64,000 bases of DNA from positions 5,580,001-5,644,000 of the forward strand of contig NZ_CP128360.1 in assembly GCF_030345095.1 (NCBI RefSeq), read 5' to 3'. The notes beneath the pieces were generated by a model. The model was given only the letters and a program-made list of their open reading frames with translations. It ran no database searches and was not told the DNA's origin. Position 1 is the stretch's first letter. Every line of letters begins with the position of its first letter. The translations under genes were made by a program, and so were the position numbers. Below are positions 18,326-25,383 of the stretch, piece by piece. This DNA comes from Solwaraspora sp. WMMA2056 (GTDB lineage: Bacteria > Actinomycetota > Actinomycetes > Mycobacteriales > Micromonosporaceae).

Positions 18326-18747
18326 GGTGGCCTACGCCGAACCGTCAGGACCACGAGAAGTTCTGCCATACCGAACAGTGGGTTCGGGTCCGGGACTCGC
18401 GCGGACGTACCGGCACACATCACGTCACCTTTGAGCTCAGGTTGGCGGACGGACGCATCCTGCGGACCCGCATCTCCCACCCGGTCGACCGGACCGCGTA
18501 CGGGCCGAGCCTGTGGAGCCACATCCTGCGCGATCAACTGGACGTCGCCGAGGACGAGTTCTGGGCCTGCACCCGGGACGGGACGCTGCCCAAGCGGAGC
18601 GATCCGACGGTTCCCACCGCGTCACTTCCCGCCGAACTCGTTCATCTCCTCGTCCACCGGGTCGGCCTCACGGAACCCGAGGTCGCGGCGATGACCAAGG
18701 AACAAGCGGTCGCCCGGCTGAACCGGTACTGGGCTGACGGGTCCTGA
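18322..18747 (+). CDS. Cytotoxic translational repressor-type toxin partner
   Basis: The protein has 141 residues. The pattern WPTPNRQDHEKFC, GRTGTHHVTFEL, RISHPVDRTAYGPSLW and HILRDQLDV is that of actinobacterial proteins annotated as cytotoxic translational repressors of toxin-antitoxin stability systems. I recognise the family from memory, but its biochemical activity is poorly known. The GTG start overlaps the antitoxin stop, giving fixed stoichiometry. Conserved His, Arg and Asp residues would suit an RNA-acting enzyme, which is inference. Confidence 0.7.
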   Translation: MRWPTPNRQDHEKFCHTEQWVRVRDSRGRTGTHHVTFELRLADGRILRTRISHPVDRTAYGPSLWSHILRDQLDVAEDEFWACTRDGTLPKRSDPTVPTASLPAELVHLLVHRVGLTEPEVAAMTKEQAVARLNRYWADGS

Positions 18748-18844
18748 CGCCGGACCGCCGGGACGCGCCGGTTGATCACCGTTCGTCACCCTGCGTGTCC
18801 TGCGTATGGTTACCGGGGCCGGCCGGGACGACGAAGGGACGCCG

Positions 18845-19828
18845 ATGACACCGCGCGACCACGCGTTCTGGCTGCGCGCGCCCGGCGACGGCGAGATCAG
18901 ACCGGTCGAGGTCGGCCCGCCCGGCCCCGGTGAGGTACTGGTCCGCACCCTGTTCAGCGGGTTGAGCCGGGGCACCGAGACGCTGGTCTTCCGCGGTGAG
19001 GTGCCACCCAGCCAGTACGCGGTGATGCGCGCCCCGCACCAGGAGGGCGACTTTCCCGCCCCGGTCAAGTACGGCTACCTCAACGTCGGGCGGGTCGAGC
19101 AGGGCCCGGCCGCGCTCGTCGGGCGTACCGTCTTCTGTCTCTACCCGCACCAGACCCGCTACGTGGTGCCGGCCGACGCGGTCACCGTGGTGCCGGAGAC
19201 CGTGCCGGCCCGCCGCGCGGTGCTCGCCGGCACGGTGGAGACCGCAGTCAACGCGCTGTGGGACGCCGCTCCCCTGCTCGGCGACCGGATCGCCGTGGTC
19301 GGCGCCGGGATGGTCGGTGCCACGGTCGCCGCGCTCGCCGCCGGATTCCCCGGCGTCCGGGTCGAACTGGTCGACGTCGACCCTGACCGGGCGCGGGTCG
19401 CCGCCGCGCTCGGCGTCGGGTTCGCCCACCCGGACACCGCCACCGGCGACTGCGACCTGGTGCTGCACGCCAGCGCCACGGCTGCCGGGCTGGCCCGGTC
19501 GTTGGAGTTGCTCGCCGTCGAGGGCACGGTGGTCGACCTCAGCTGGTACGGCGACCGCCCGGTCACCGTACCGCTCGGCGAGCACTTCCACTCCCGCCGG
19601 TTGACCGTCCGCAGCAGCCAGGTCGGGCTGGTGTCGCCGGCCCGCCGCGACCGGCGCGGGTACGCCGGCCGGCTCGCCGTCGCCCTGGACCTGCTCGCCG
19701 ACGACCGGTTCGACGCCCTGCTGACCGGCGAGAGCGACTTCGCCGACCTGCCACGGGTGCTGCCCCGGCTCGCGGCCGGCGAGCTACCGGCGTCGTGCCA
19801 CGTGATCCGTTACCCGACTGGAGGATGA
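18845..19828 (+). CDS. MDR-superfamily oxidoreductase of a pterin-like cluster
   Basis: The 327-residue medium-chain dehydrogenase/reductase has a GroES-like N-terminal part (GPGEVLVRTLFSGLSRGTETLVF), then a Rossmann domain with GAGMVG and the acidic LVDVDPDR that prefers NAD(H). The usual catalytic-zinc Cys is replaced by Ser in LFSGLSRGTE, as in BchC-like members, so it may be zinc-independent at that site. It is the first gene of a same-strand run (pterin-synthase-like, glycosyltransferase, methyltransferase, YbhN). The next gene's Shine-Dalgarno overlaps its stop, so they are co-translated. Substrate is unknown; reduction or oxidation of a pteridine or sugar side chain is inferred from context. 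Confidence 0.82.
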   Translation: MTPRDHAFWLRAPGDGEIRPVEVGPPGPGEVLVRTLFSGLSRGTETLVFRGEVPPSQYAVMRAPHQEGDFPAPVKYGYLNVGRVEQGPAALVGRTVFCLYPHQTRYVVPADAVTVVPETVPARRAVLAGTVETAVNALWDAAPLLGDRIAVVGAGMVGATVAALAAGFPGVRVELVDVDPDRARVAAALGVGFAHPDTATGDCDLVLHASATAAGLARSLELLAVEGTVVDLSWYGDRPVTVPLGEHFHSRRLTVRSSQVGLVSPARRDRRGYAGRLAVALDLLADDRFDALLTGESDFADLPRVLPRLAAGELPASCHVIRYPTGG

Positions 19829-19831
19829 AAA

Positions 19832-20230
19832 ATGTTCAGCGTCACCGTCCGTGACCACATCATGGTCGCCCACAGTTTCACCGGTGACGTGTTCGGGCCG
19901 GCGCAACGACTGCACGGAGCGACCTTCGTCGTCGACGCGACGTTCAAGCGCACCGACCTCGACAGCGACAACATCGTCGTCGACATCGGCCTGGCCACCG
20001 AGCAGCTCAAGGCCGTACTGGCGGAGTTGAACTACCGCAACCTCGACGACGAGCCGGCATTCGCGGGGGTCAACACCTCCACCGAGTGGCTGGCCAAGCT
20101 GATCGCCGACCGACTGGCCGACCGGGTGCACGCCGGGGACCTCGGTGCCGGTGCCCACGGCCTGGCCGGGATCAGCGTCACGCTGCACGAGTCGCACGTC
20201 GCGTGGGCGAGCTACGAGCGGGCGCTCTGA
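19832..20230 (+). CDS. Divergent 6-pyruvoyl/6-carboxy-tetrahydropterin synthase homologue
   Basis: The 132-residue protein has the tunnelling T-fold of PTPS/QueD. Aligned by eye with QueD, the zinc His residues H14 and H28 are kept, as are the pterin-anchoring Glu (LHES) and NTSTEWLAK. However, the catalytic Cys is Ala (A24), the third zinc His of the HGH motif is Ala (HGA, A30), and the catalytic Asp-His pair is Asn-Tyr (N67, Y68). It therefore cannot work by the standard mechanism and must use another reaction or only bind the substrate. GGAGG overlaps the preceding stop, and the glycosyltransferase starts 5 bp after its own stop. Confidence 0.82.
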   Translation: MFSVTVRDHIMVAHSFTGDVFGPAQRLHGATFVVDATFKRTDLDSDNIVVDIGLATEQLKAVLAELNYRNLDDEPAFAGVNTSTEWLAKLIADRLADRVHAGDLGAGAHGLAGISVTLHESHVAWASYERAL

Positions 20231-20235
20231 CCCGG

Positions 20236-21303
20236 ATGGTCGTCGTGGTCCTGCCCGCGAACGTGGACGATCCGGCGACGCCCAGCGGCGGCAACGTCTA
20301 CGACCGGCGGGTCTGCGCCGAACTGGTCGCCGCCGGCTGGCCGGTCCGCGAGGTGGCGCTGCCCGGTGCCTGGCCGCGCCCGGACGCGCCGGCCCGTGCC
20401 GCGCTCGGCGACACCCTCGCCGGGCTGCCGGACGCGACGGTGGTGCTGCTCGACGGGCTGGTCGCCTGCGGGGTGCCCGAGGTGGTCACGCCGCACGCCG
20501 ACCGGCTGCGGCTGGCGGTGCTGGTGCACCTGCCGCTGGCCGACGAGACCGGGCTGGACCCGGCCGATGCCGCCGACCTGGACCGGGCCGAACGCGCCGT
20601 GCTCGGCGCGGCGGCGGCGGTCATCGCCACCAGCGACTGGACCGCGCGGCAACTGGCCGATCGGCACGGGTTGCCCGCACACCGGGTCCGGGTGGCGGTG
20701 CCCGGCGTCGCCCGTGCTGAGCTGACCGCCGCGGATCCGGCCGGCCGCCGGCTGCTCTGCGTCGCGTCGGTCACCCCACGCAAGGGCCACGACGTGCTGG
20801 TCGACGCGCTGGCCACCGTCGCCGACCTGGACTGGAGCTGCCAGTGTGTGGGGGCGTTGGACGCCGCCGGGCACGTCGGGCGGGTCCGGGGCCGGATCGC
20901 CCACCACGGCCTCGACGACCGGGTCACGCTCACCGGCCCCCGCCACGGTGCGGCACTGATCGGCAGCTACGCCGACGCCGATCTGCTGATCCTCGCCTCG
21001 TACGCCGAGACGTACGGCATGGTGGTCACCGAGGCACTGGCCCGGGGCATCCCGGTGCTGGCCAGCGAGGTGGGTGGGGTGCCGCAGGCGCTCGGGCGCG
21101 GCGACGACGGAGTCCTGCCCGGGCTGCTGGTGCCACCGGGCGACCCGGCGACACTCGGCGCGGCGGTGCGTCGTTGGCTGACCGACGCCGACTGGCGGCA
21201 GCGGCTGCGGGCGGCGGCGGTGCAGCGGCGGGCGACGTTGCCCGACTGGGCGCGGACCGCCGCCGGGATCGGCGCGGTCCTGCACGACCTGCGACGGCGC
21301 TGA
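20236..21303 (+). CDS. Glycosyltransferase family 4 (GT-B)
   Basis: The protein has 355 residues in two Rossmann lobes: N-terminal PSGGNVYDRRVCAEL with its glycine loop, and C-terminal LLCVASVTPRKGHDVLVDAL and AETYGMVVTEALARGIPVLAS, the EX7E nucleotide-sugar motif of retaining GT4 enzymes. It probably transfers a sugar from a nucleotide sugar to the product of this cluster. The ATG at 20236 is 5 bp after the preceding stop. The 120 bp to the next gene contain CGGATCCGGC twice (about 21355 and 21370). Confidence 0.88.
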   Translation: MVVVVLPANVDDPATPSGGNVYDRRVCAELVAAGWPVREVALPGAWPRPDAPARAALGDTLAGLPDATVVLLDGLVACGVPEVVTPHADRLRLAVLVHLPLADETGLDPADAADLDRAERAVLGAAAAVIATSDWTARQLADRHGLPAHRVRVAVPGVARAELTAADPAGRRLLCVASVTPRKGHDVLVDALATVADLDWSCQCVGALDAAGHVGRVRGRIAHHGLDDRVTLTGPRHGAALIGSYADADLLILASYAETYGMVVTEALARGIPVLASEVGGVPQALGRGDDGVLPGLLVPPGDPATLGAAVRRWLTDADWRQRLRAAAVQRRATLPDWARTAAGIGAVLHDLRRR

Positions 21304-21423
21304 CGTCGGCCGCACCAGAGCAGGCACCAGAGCCGCACCACACACTCGGCGCGACGGATCCGGCACCGCACGGATCCGGCGCCACACCGGCACGGGGCCG
21401 CGTCAGCGGCGGAGGGAGCGCAC

Positions 21424-22251
21424 ATGGAGACGATCGAGTCGTCCGGGTACAGCCCGGCCTGGCTGGGGCTGCGGGAACCGGCGGACGCGCAGGCCCGGTC
21501 GACCGAACTGGTCGCCGAACTGGGCCGGTTGCTCGCCGGCGGCACCCGGACCGAGGTGCACGACCTCGGCTGCGGCACCGGATCGATGGGCCGGTGGCTG
21601 GCACCGCGCCTGGCCGGGCAGCAGCACTGGGTGCTGCACGACCGTGACCTCGAACTGCTGCGGTACGCGGAGGCCGCGATGGCCCCGGCCGCGGCCGACG
21701 GCGCACCGGTCACCGCGACGGTCCGCCGCGACGACGTCACGGCGCTCACCGCCGACGACCTCGCCGGTGCCGGGCTGGTCACCGCCTCCGCGTTGCTGGA
21801 CCTGCTCACCCGCGACGAGGTCGACACCCTGGCGGCAACCATCCTGGCGGTGGGCTGCCCGGCGCTGCTGACCCTGACGGTGGTCGGCGAGGTACGGATG
21901 CACCCGGCCGACCCGCTCGACGACGCGCTGTCCGCCGCGTTCAACGACCACCAACGGCGACACAGCGGCGGTCGGCCGCTGCTGGGCCCGGACGCCGTGG
22001 AGGCCGCCACCGAGGCGTTCACCCGACGCGGGGCGAGCGTGCTGGTACGGCCCAGTCCCTGGCGGCTCGGCCCCGAGCAGGCCGAGCTGACCACCCGCTG
22101 GCTGGACGGCTGGATCGCGGCGGCATACGAGCAGCAGCCGGAACTGGCCGGGCGGCCCGGCGGCTACCGGCAGCGCCGGCTCGCCGCCGCCGCAGCCGGC
22201 GAGCTGCAGGTCACCGTCGAGCACCGTGACCTGCTGGTGGTGCCGAGGTGA
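21424..22251 (+). CDS. Class I SAM-dependent methyltransferase
   Basis: The protein has 275 residues. Motif I is VHDLGCGTGSMGRWLA (about 40-56), followed by the acidic HDRDLELL that binds the SAM ribose. The middle (TASALLDLLTRDEVDTLA) and C-terminal part fit a small-molecule methyltransferase. GGAGGGAGC precedes the ATG. It sits between the glycosyltransferase and the YbhN-like protein and probably decorates the same compound. Target atom and substrate are not visible. Confidence 0.85.
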   Translation: METIESSGYSPAWLGLREPADAQARSTELVAELGRLLAGGTRTEVHDLGCGTGSMGRWLAPRLAGQQHWVLHDRDLELLRYAEAAMAPAAADGAPVTATVRRDDVTALTADDLAGAGLVTASALLDLLTRDEVDTLAATILAVGCPALLTLTVVGEVRMHPADPLDDALSAAFNDHQRRHSGGRPLLGPDAVEAATEAFTRRGASVLVRPSPWRLGPEQAELTTRWLDGWIAAAYEQQPELAGRPGGYRQRRLAAAAAGELQVTVEHRDLLVVPR

Positions 22252-22307
22252 ACCGCAGGGGTCGTCACCGCGTATCTGACAACGGAGGCTCACCAAGGAG
22301 GACAGGC

Positions 22308-22364
22308 ATGCACAGGGCGATCGGCCCGTGGCGTACGGTCGGCATCGGCCGTGGCGCGCCGTGA
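22308..22364 (+). CDS. Short upstream ORF (18 codons) coupled to the YbhN-like gene
   Basis: AAGGAGG lies 7 bp before the ATG at 22308, the best ribosome binding site nearby. The frame encodes only MHRAIGPWRTVGIGRGAP and ends with TGA whose last base is the first of the next gene's ATG (TGATG at 22362-22366). The layout fits a leader peptide that feeds ribosomes to the membrane-protein gene, which has no good site of its own. A sequencing frameshift joining the two is the alternative. Confidence 0.45.
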   Translation: MHRAIGPWRTVGIGRGAP

Positions 22365-23416
22365 TGGGCAGGATCTGGCCCTGGCTGCGGCTGGTCGGCG
22401 GCATCGCGATCCTGGCCGTACTGGTCTGGCGGCTCGGCACCGGGGCCTTCCTCGACGGGGTACGGGTGATCGAGGCCCAGACGCTGCTGCTCGCCGTCGG
22501 GATCGGCCTGCTCAGCACGGTCTGCAGCGCGGCCCGCTGGTGTCTGGTCGCCCGGGGCATGGGGCTGCGGCTGCCGGTGCGCACCGCCGTCGCCGACTAC
22601 TACCGGGCGATCTTCCTCAACGCGGCGCTGCCCGGTGGGGTGCTCGGTGACGTGCACCGGGCGGTCCGGCACGGCCGTACGGTCTCCGACGTCGGCGGCG
22701 GGGTCCGGGCGGTGGTGCTGGAACGCACCGCCGGTCAGATCGTGTTGTTCGCAGTCGCCGCAGGTGTCCTGCTGACCCTGCCGGTGCCGGTGCCGGCGGG
22801 TGTGGTCACCGGCGCACAGCTCACGGTGGCCGTGGTGGCGCTGGTCGCGGTGACGGTCGGCGTGGTCGCGGTGCTGCGGCGGCGGGTGACCGCGCGATCC
22901 GCACAGGCGGAGTCGTCCGTACCGGCGGGTCCGTCGAGGCCGGAGGGTCAGTCGAGGCCGGCGGGTCGGTCGACGCCGGCTGGCTGGTGGCGGCGGGCCC
23001 TGCGGCGTACCGCCACCGATCTACGCGGCGGGCTGCTGGCCCGACGGACCTGGCCGGGCGTGCTGCTGCTGTCCGTGGTGGCGCTCGCCGGTCACCTCGC
23101 CACCTTCCTGGTCGCCGCCCGAGCCGCCGGGGCGACCGCGCCGCTGCACCTGCTGCTGCCGTTGATGGTGCTGGCCTTTCTGGCGATGGCGGTGCCGCTC
23201 AACGTCGGCGGCTGGGGGCCACGCGAAGGGGCGACCGCGTGGGCGTTCGGCGCGGCCGGGCTCGGCGCGGAGCTGGGTCTGACGGTCGCCGTCGTCTACG
23301 GTCTGCTGGCGCTGACCGCGAGCCTGCCGGGGGCCGCCGTGCTGACCCTGCGTGGGCTGCGGAAGGTCCCGGTCGGACGGCTGCGGGTACGGCTGCGACC
23401 GCAGCCCGCGACGTGA
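22364..23416 (+). CDS. YbhN / lysylphosphatidylglycerol synthase TM-region family membrane protein
   Basis: The protein has 350 residues and about eight membrane helices. Family motifs include ARWCLVARGMGL, YYRAIFLNAALPGGVLGD and VLERTAGQIV, and near the end VPLNVGGWGPREGATAWAF. These proteins are flippase- or transport-like and usually accompany glycosyltransferases that make lipid- or sugar-linked products. A basic proline-rich loop (about 185-215) splits the two helix groups. The start was set at ATG 22364 within TGATG. GTG 22361 and GTG 22328 are in frame but lack better signals. Confidence 0.83.
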   Translation: MGRIWPWLRLVGGIAILAVLVWRLGTGAFLDGVRVIEAQTLLLAVGIGLLSTVCSAARWCLVARGMGLRLPVRTAVADYYRAIFLNAALPGGVLGDVHRAVRHGRTVSDVGGGVRAVVLERTAGQIVLFAVAAGVLLTLPVPVPAGVVTGAQLTVAVVALVAVTVGVVAVLRRRVTARSAQAESSVPAGPSRPEGQSRPAGRSTPAGWWRRALRRTATDLRGGLLARRTWPGVLLLSVVALAGHLATFLVAARAAGATAPLHLLLPLMVLAFLAMAVPLNVGGWGPREGATAWAFGAAGLGAELGLTVAVVYGLLALTASLPGAAVLTLRGLRKVPVGRLRVRLRPQPAT

Positions 23417-23454
23417 CGCGACCGGCGGCGGCAGTCGTGGCGGCGGCGCGCCGG

Positions 23455-24147
23455 CTACCGGTCGCCGAACCGGGGCGACATCGCGTAGCGCAGCAACGCC
23501 ACGTCGCCGATCTGCCGTACCTCGGCGAGGGTGGCCCGGGAGTCGGCGTGCCACGGGAACCGGCCGTCACCGACGAACCGGGGCGCCCGCGAGTCGCCGA
23601 CGAAGATCGGGGCGACCACCAGGTGCAGTTCGTCGACCAGCCCGGCGGTGAGGAACTGGGTGTGGATCCGGCCGCCGCCCTCGACCATCAGCCGCCCGAC
23701 GCCGCGCTCGTGCAGGTCGCCGACGACCCGGAGCAGGTCGACCGGGTCGCCGCAGTCGACGACCGTGGCGACGGCGGCCAGCCGTCGCCGGGCCCGGTCC
23801 AGGTGACCGGTCGCGCAGTAGACCAGCTTGTCCACGTCCCCGTGGGTGAAGAACCGCGACCCGGGGTCCAGGTCGCCGCGCCCGGTGACGGTGACCTTCA
23901 GCGGGCTGGGCCGCTGCCCCCGGGCCTGCCGCTGGCGGCGCCGGTCCGCCGAGCGGACCAGCAGCCGCGGATCGTCCTGCCGGATCGTGCCCGCCCCGAC
24001 CAGGATCGCGTCACAGTCGGCCCGGACCGCGTCGACCCGGTCGAAGTCGGCGTCGTTGGACAGCAGCAGCCGCTCGCCGGCGGCGTCGTCCAGGTACCCG
24101 TCGATCGACATGCCGCAGCTGAGCAGGACGTAGGGTCGCTCAACCAC
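23455..24147 (-). CDS. RibD C-terminal-like (pyrimidine/dihydrofolate) reductase
   Basis: The 230-residue protein is a single RibD_C/DHFR-like reductase domain without the deaminase half. Motifs are SIDGYLDD at the N-terminus, AILVGAGTIRQDDPRLLVR, and RLMVEGGGRIHTQFLTAGLVDELHL, the NADPH and substrate region of RibD and RIB7. It is divergent from the GTP cyclohydrolase II gene (136 bp apart), which suggests that it reduces the ribosylamino-pyrimidine made by that enzyme. GTG 24147 was chosen because GGAGGAG lies directly upstream. It is convergent with the YbhN gene. Confidence 0.85.
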   Translation of the reverse strand: MVERPYVLLSCGMSIDGYLDDAAGERLLLSNDADFDRVDAVRADCDAILVGAGTIRQDDPRLLVRSADRRRQRQARGQRPSPLKVTVTGRGDLDPGSRFFTHGDVDKLVYCATGHLDRARRRLAAVATVVDCGDPVDLLRVVGDLHERGVGRLMVEGGGRIHTQFLTAGLVDELHLVVAPIFVGDSRAPRFVGDGRFPWHADSRATLAEVRQIGDVALLRYAMSPRFGDR

Positions 24148-24283
24148 TGATGGCTCCTCCGCGTCGATCGACAGATAGCCTGCAGGTGAGGCCGGCACAC
24201 ATTCTTCCGTACCGCCCACGCGTCGACACCGGCCCTGCCGATGTCGACGTCGCCGCAGCCCCGTCACCGAAGAGGAAGTACCG

Positions 24284-24991
24284 ATGCTTGAACCGCCGCC
24301 CCACGCACCTGTCAACGGTAAGCTCGCCGCCGGTCCGACGGTCGCCGTACCGTCGCCCGCTGCGGTCCGTCGGCAGGTCACGGTGCCGCTGCGGTTCGCT
24401 GACGGCTACACCACCAAGGCCCGGGTGTTCACCTTCGACGGGTTGGCCGACCGACGCGAGCACGTCGCACTCGGGCTGGGCGACTGGCGTCAGGTGCTGG
24501 ACCGGGCCGCCGACGGTGGTGATCCACCCCTGGTACGCCCGCACAGCGAGTGCCTGACCGGTGACGCCTTCGGCAGTCAGCGGTGCGACTGCGGCCCCCA
24601 GCTGCGCGAGGCGGTGGAACGGATCGCCACCAGTGGTGGTTTCCTGCTCTACCTACGCCAGGAGGGACGCGGCATCGGGCTGTACGCCAAGCTGGACGCC
24701 TACGCGCTGCAGGACGCCGGGCTGGACACGTTCGAGGCCAACGTGGCGCTGGGCCGGGGCGAGGACGAGCGGGACTACACGGTCGCCGCGCAGATGCTGA
24801 TCGCGCTCGGCGTCCGACGGGTCGCGCTGCTGAGCAACAACCCCGACAAGGCGGCGCAACTCACCCAGCTCGGGGTCACCGTCAGCGAACAGATCCCGAC
24901 CGGTGTACACGTGTCGGCGGCGAACGTGCGGTACCTGGCGGCGAAGGCCAACCACGCGGCGCACACCATCGACCTGTCGGTGGCCGAGTGA
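24284..24991 (+). CDS. ribA: GTP cyclohydrolase II
   Basis: The 235-residue enzyme opens the guanine ring of GTP to give the 2,5-diamino-pyrimidinone of the flavin pathway. All landmark motifs are present: HSECLTGDAFGSQRCDCGPQL with the three zinc Cys, LRQEGRGIGLYAK, YALQDAGLDTFEAN and LSNNPDKAAQL. There is no DHBP synthase half. It lies with a reductase, a pterin-synthase homologue, a glycosyltransferase and a methyltransferase rather than with ribE/ribH, so it may feed a special pyrimidine or pteridine product instead of bulk riboflavin. That is inference. Confidence 0.92.
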   Translation: MLEPPPHAPVNGKLAAGPTVAVPSPAAVRRQVTVPLRFADGYTTKARVFTFDGLADRREHVALGLGDWRQVLDRAADGGDPPLVRPHSECLTGDAFGSQRCDCGPQLREAVERIATSGGFLLYLRQEGRGIGLYAKLDAYALQDAGLDTFEANVALGRGEDERDYTVAAQMLIALGVRRVALLSNNPDKAAQLTQLGVTVSEQIPTGVHVSAANVRYLAAKANHAAHTIDLSVAE

Positions 24992-25029
24992 TCCCGGCCC
25001 GCCCGCCGGGTCGGTATCGGTACCCGGTC

Positions 25030-25209
25030 GTAATCAGTGGAGGTACGGCCAGCCACGTACCACGTCGAGGTGTCGACGGTCGCGGCGTACGCGGCCGGCG
25101 CGGCGACGACGGGCGCGACGAGGACGGCGCCGGTCAGGGTCGCCGCCAGCGCCGCCAGAGCGCCGGTCAGCCGGGCGTGGCGGCGCCGGGGTGGGTGCGG
25201 TCGATGCAT
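25030..25209 (-). pseudogene. Orphan signal peptide, remnant of a secreted-protein gene
   Basis: GGAAGGAAG precedes ATG 25209, which encodes a perfect signal peptide: basic MHRPHPPRRRHARL, a hydrophobic core, and an AYA/ATV cleavage site. After about 20 mature residues (ATVDTSTWYV..) the frame runs into sequence antisense to the GTP cyclohydrolase gene and loses protein character. The upstream region has an AT-rich promoter-like stretch with ATCGAT. This looks like the 5' end of a secreted enzyme gene whose remainder was deleted. A very short secreted peptide is the alternative. Confidence 0.5.
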
Positions 25210-25383
25210 CGGTACGGCTTCCTTCCGGTCTGTGTCACCGCGCGGTCGACCGGCGTGGTGACGCCATGCCCGGACGTACCGGAAAGGTAGCGTCGACATC
25301 GATTAACGTCAAGATATCAACTAAGTTCGGCCTGGTCGGGGCGGTAGCCATGATCCGACCAGACCGATACTTGGCACCTCGGG
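25210..25383. promoter_or_regulatory. AT-rich promoter region between the orphan signal peptide and the PQQ dehydrogenase gene
   Basis: 25297-25325 (CATCGATTAACGTC, AGATATCAACTAAG) is markedly AT-rich for this genome. It reads as a promoter for the minus-strand remnant at 25209 and carries one copy of the recurring CATCGAT/ATCGATG motif. No gene is seen here. Confidence 0.4.
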
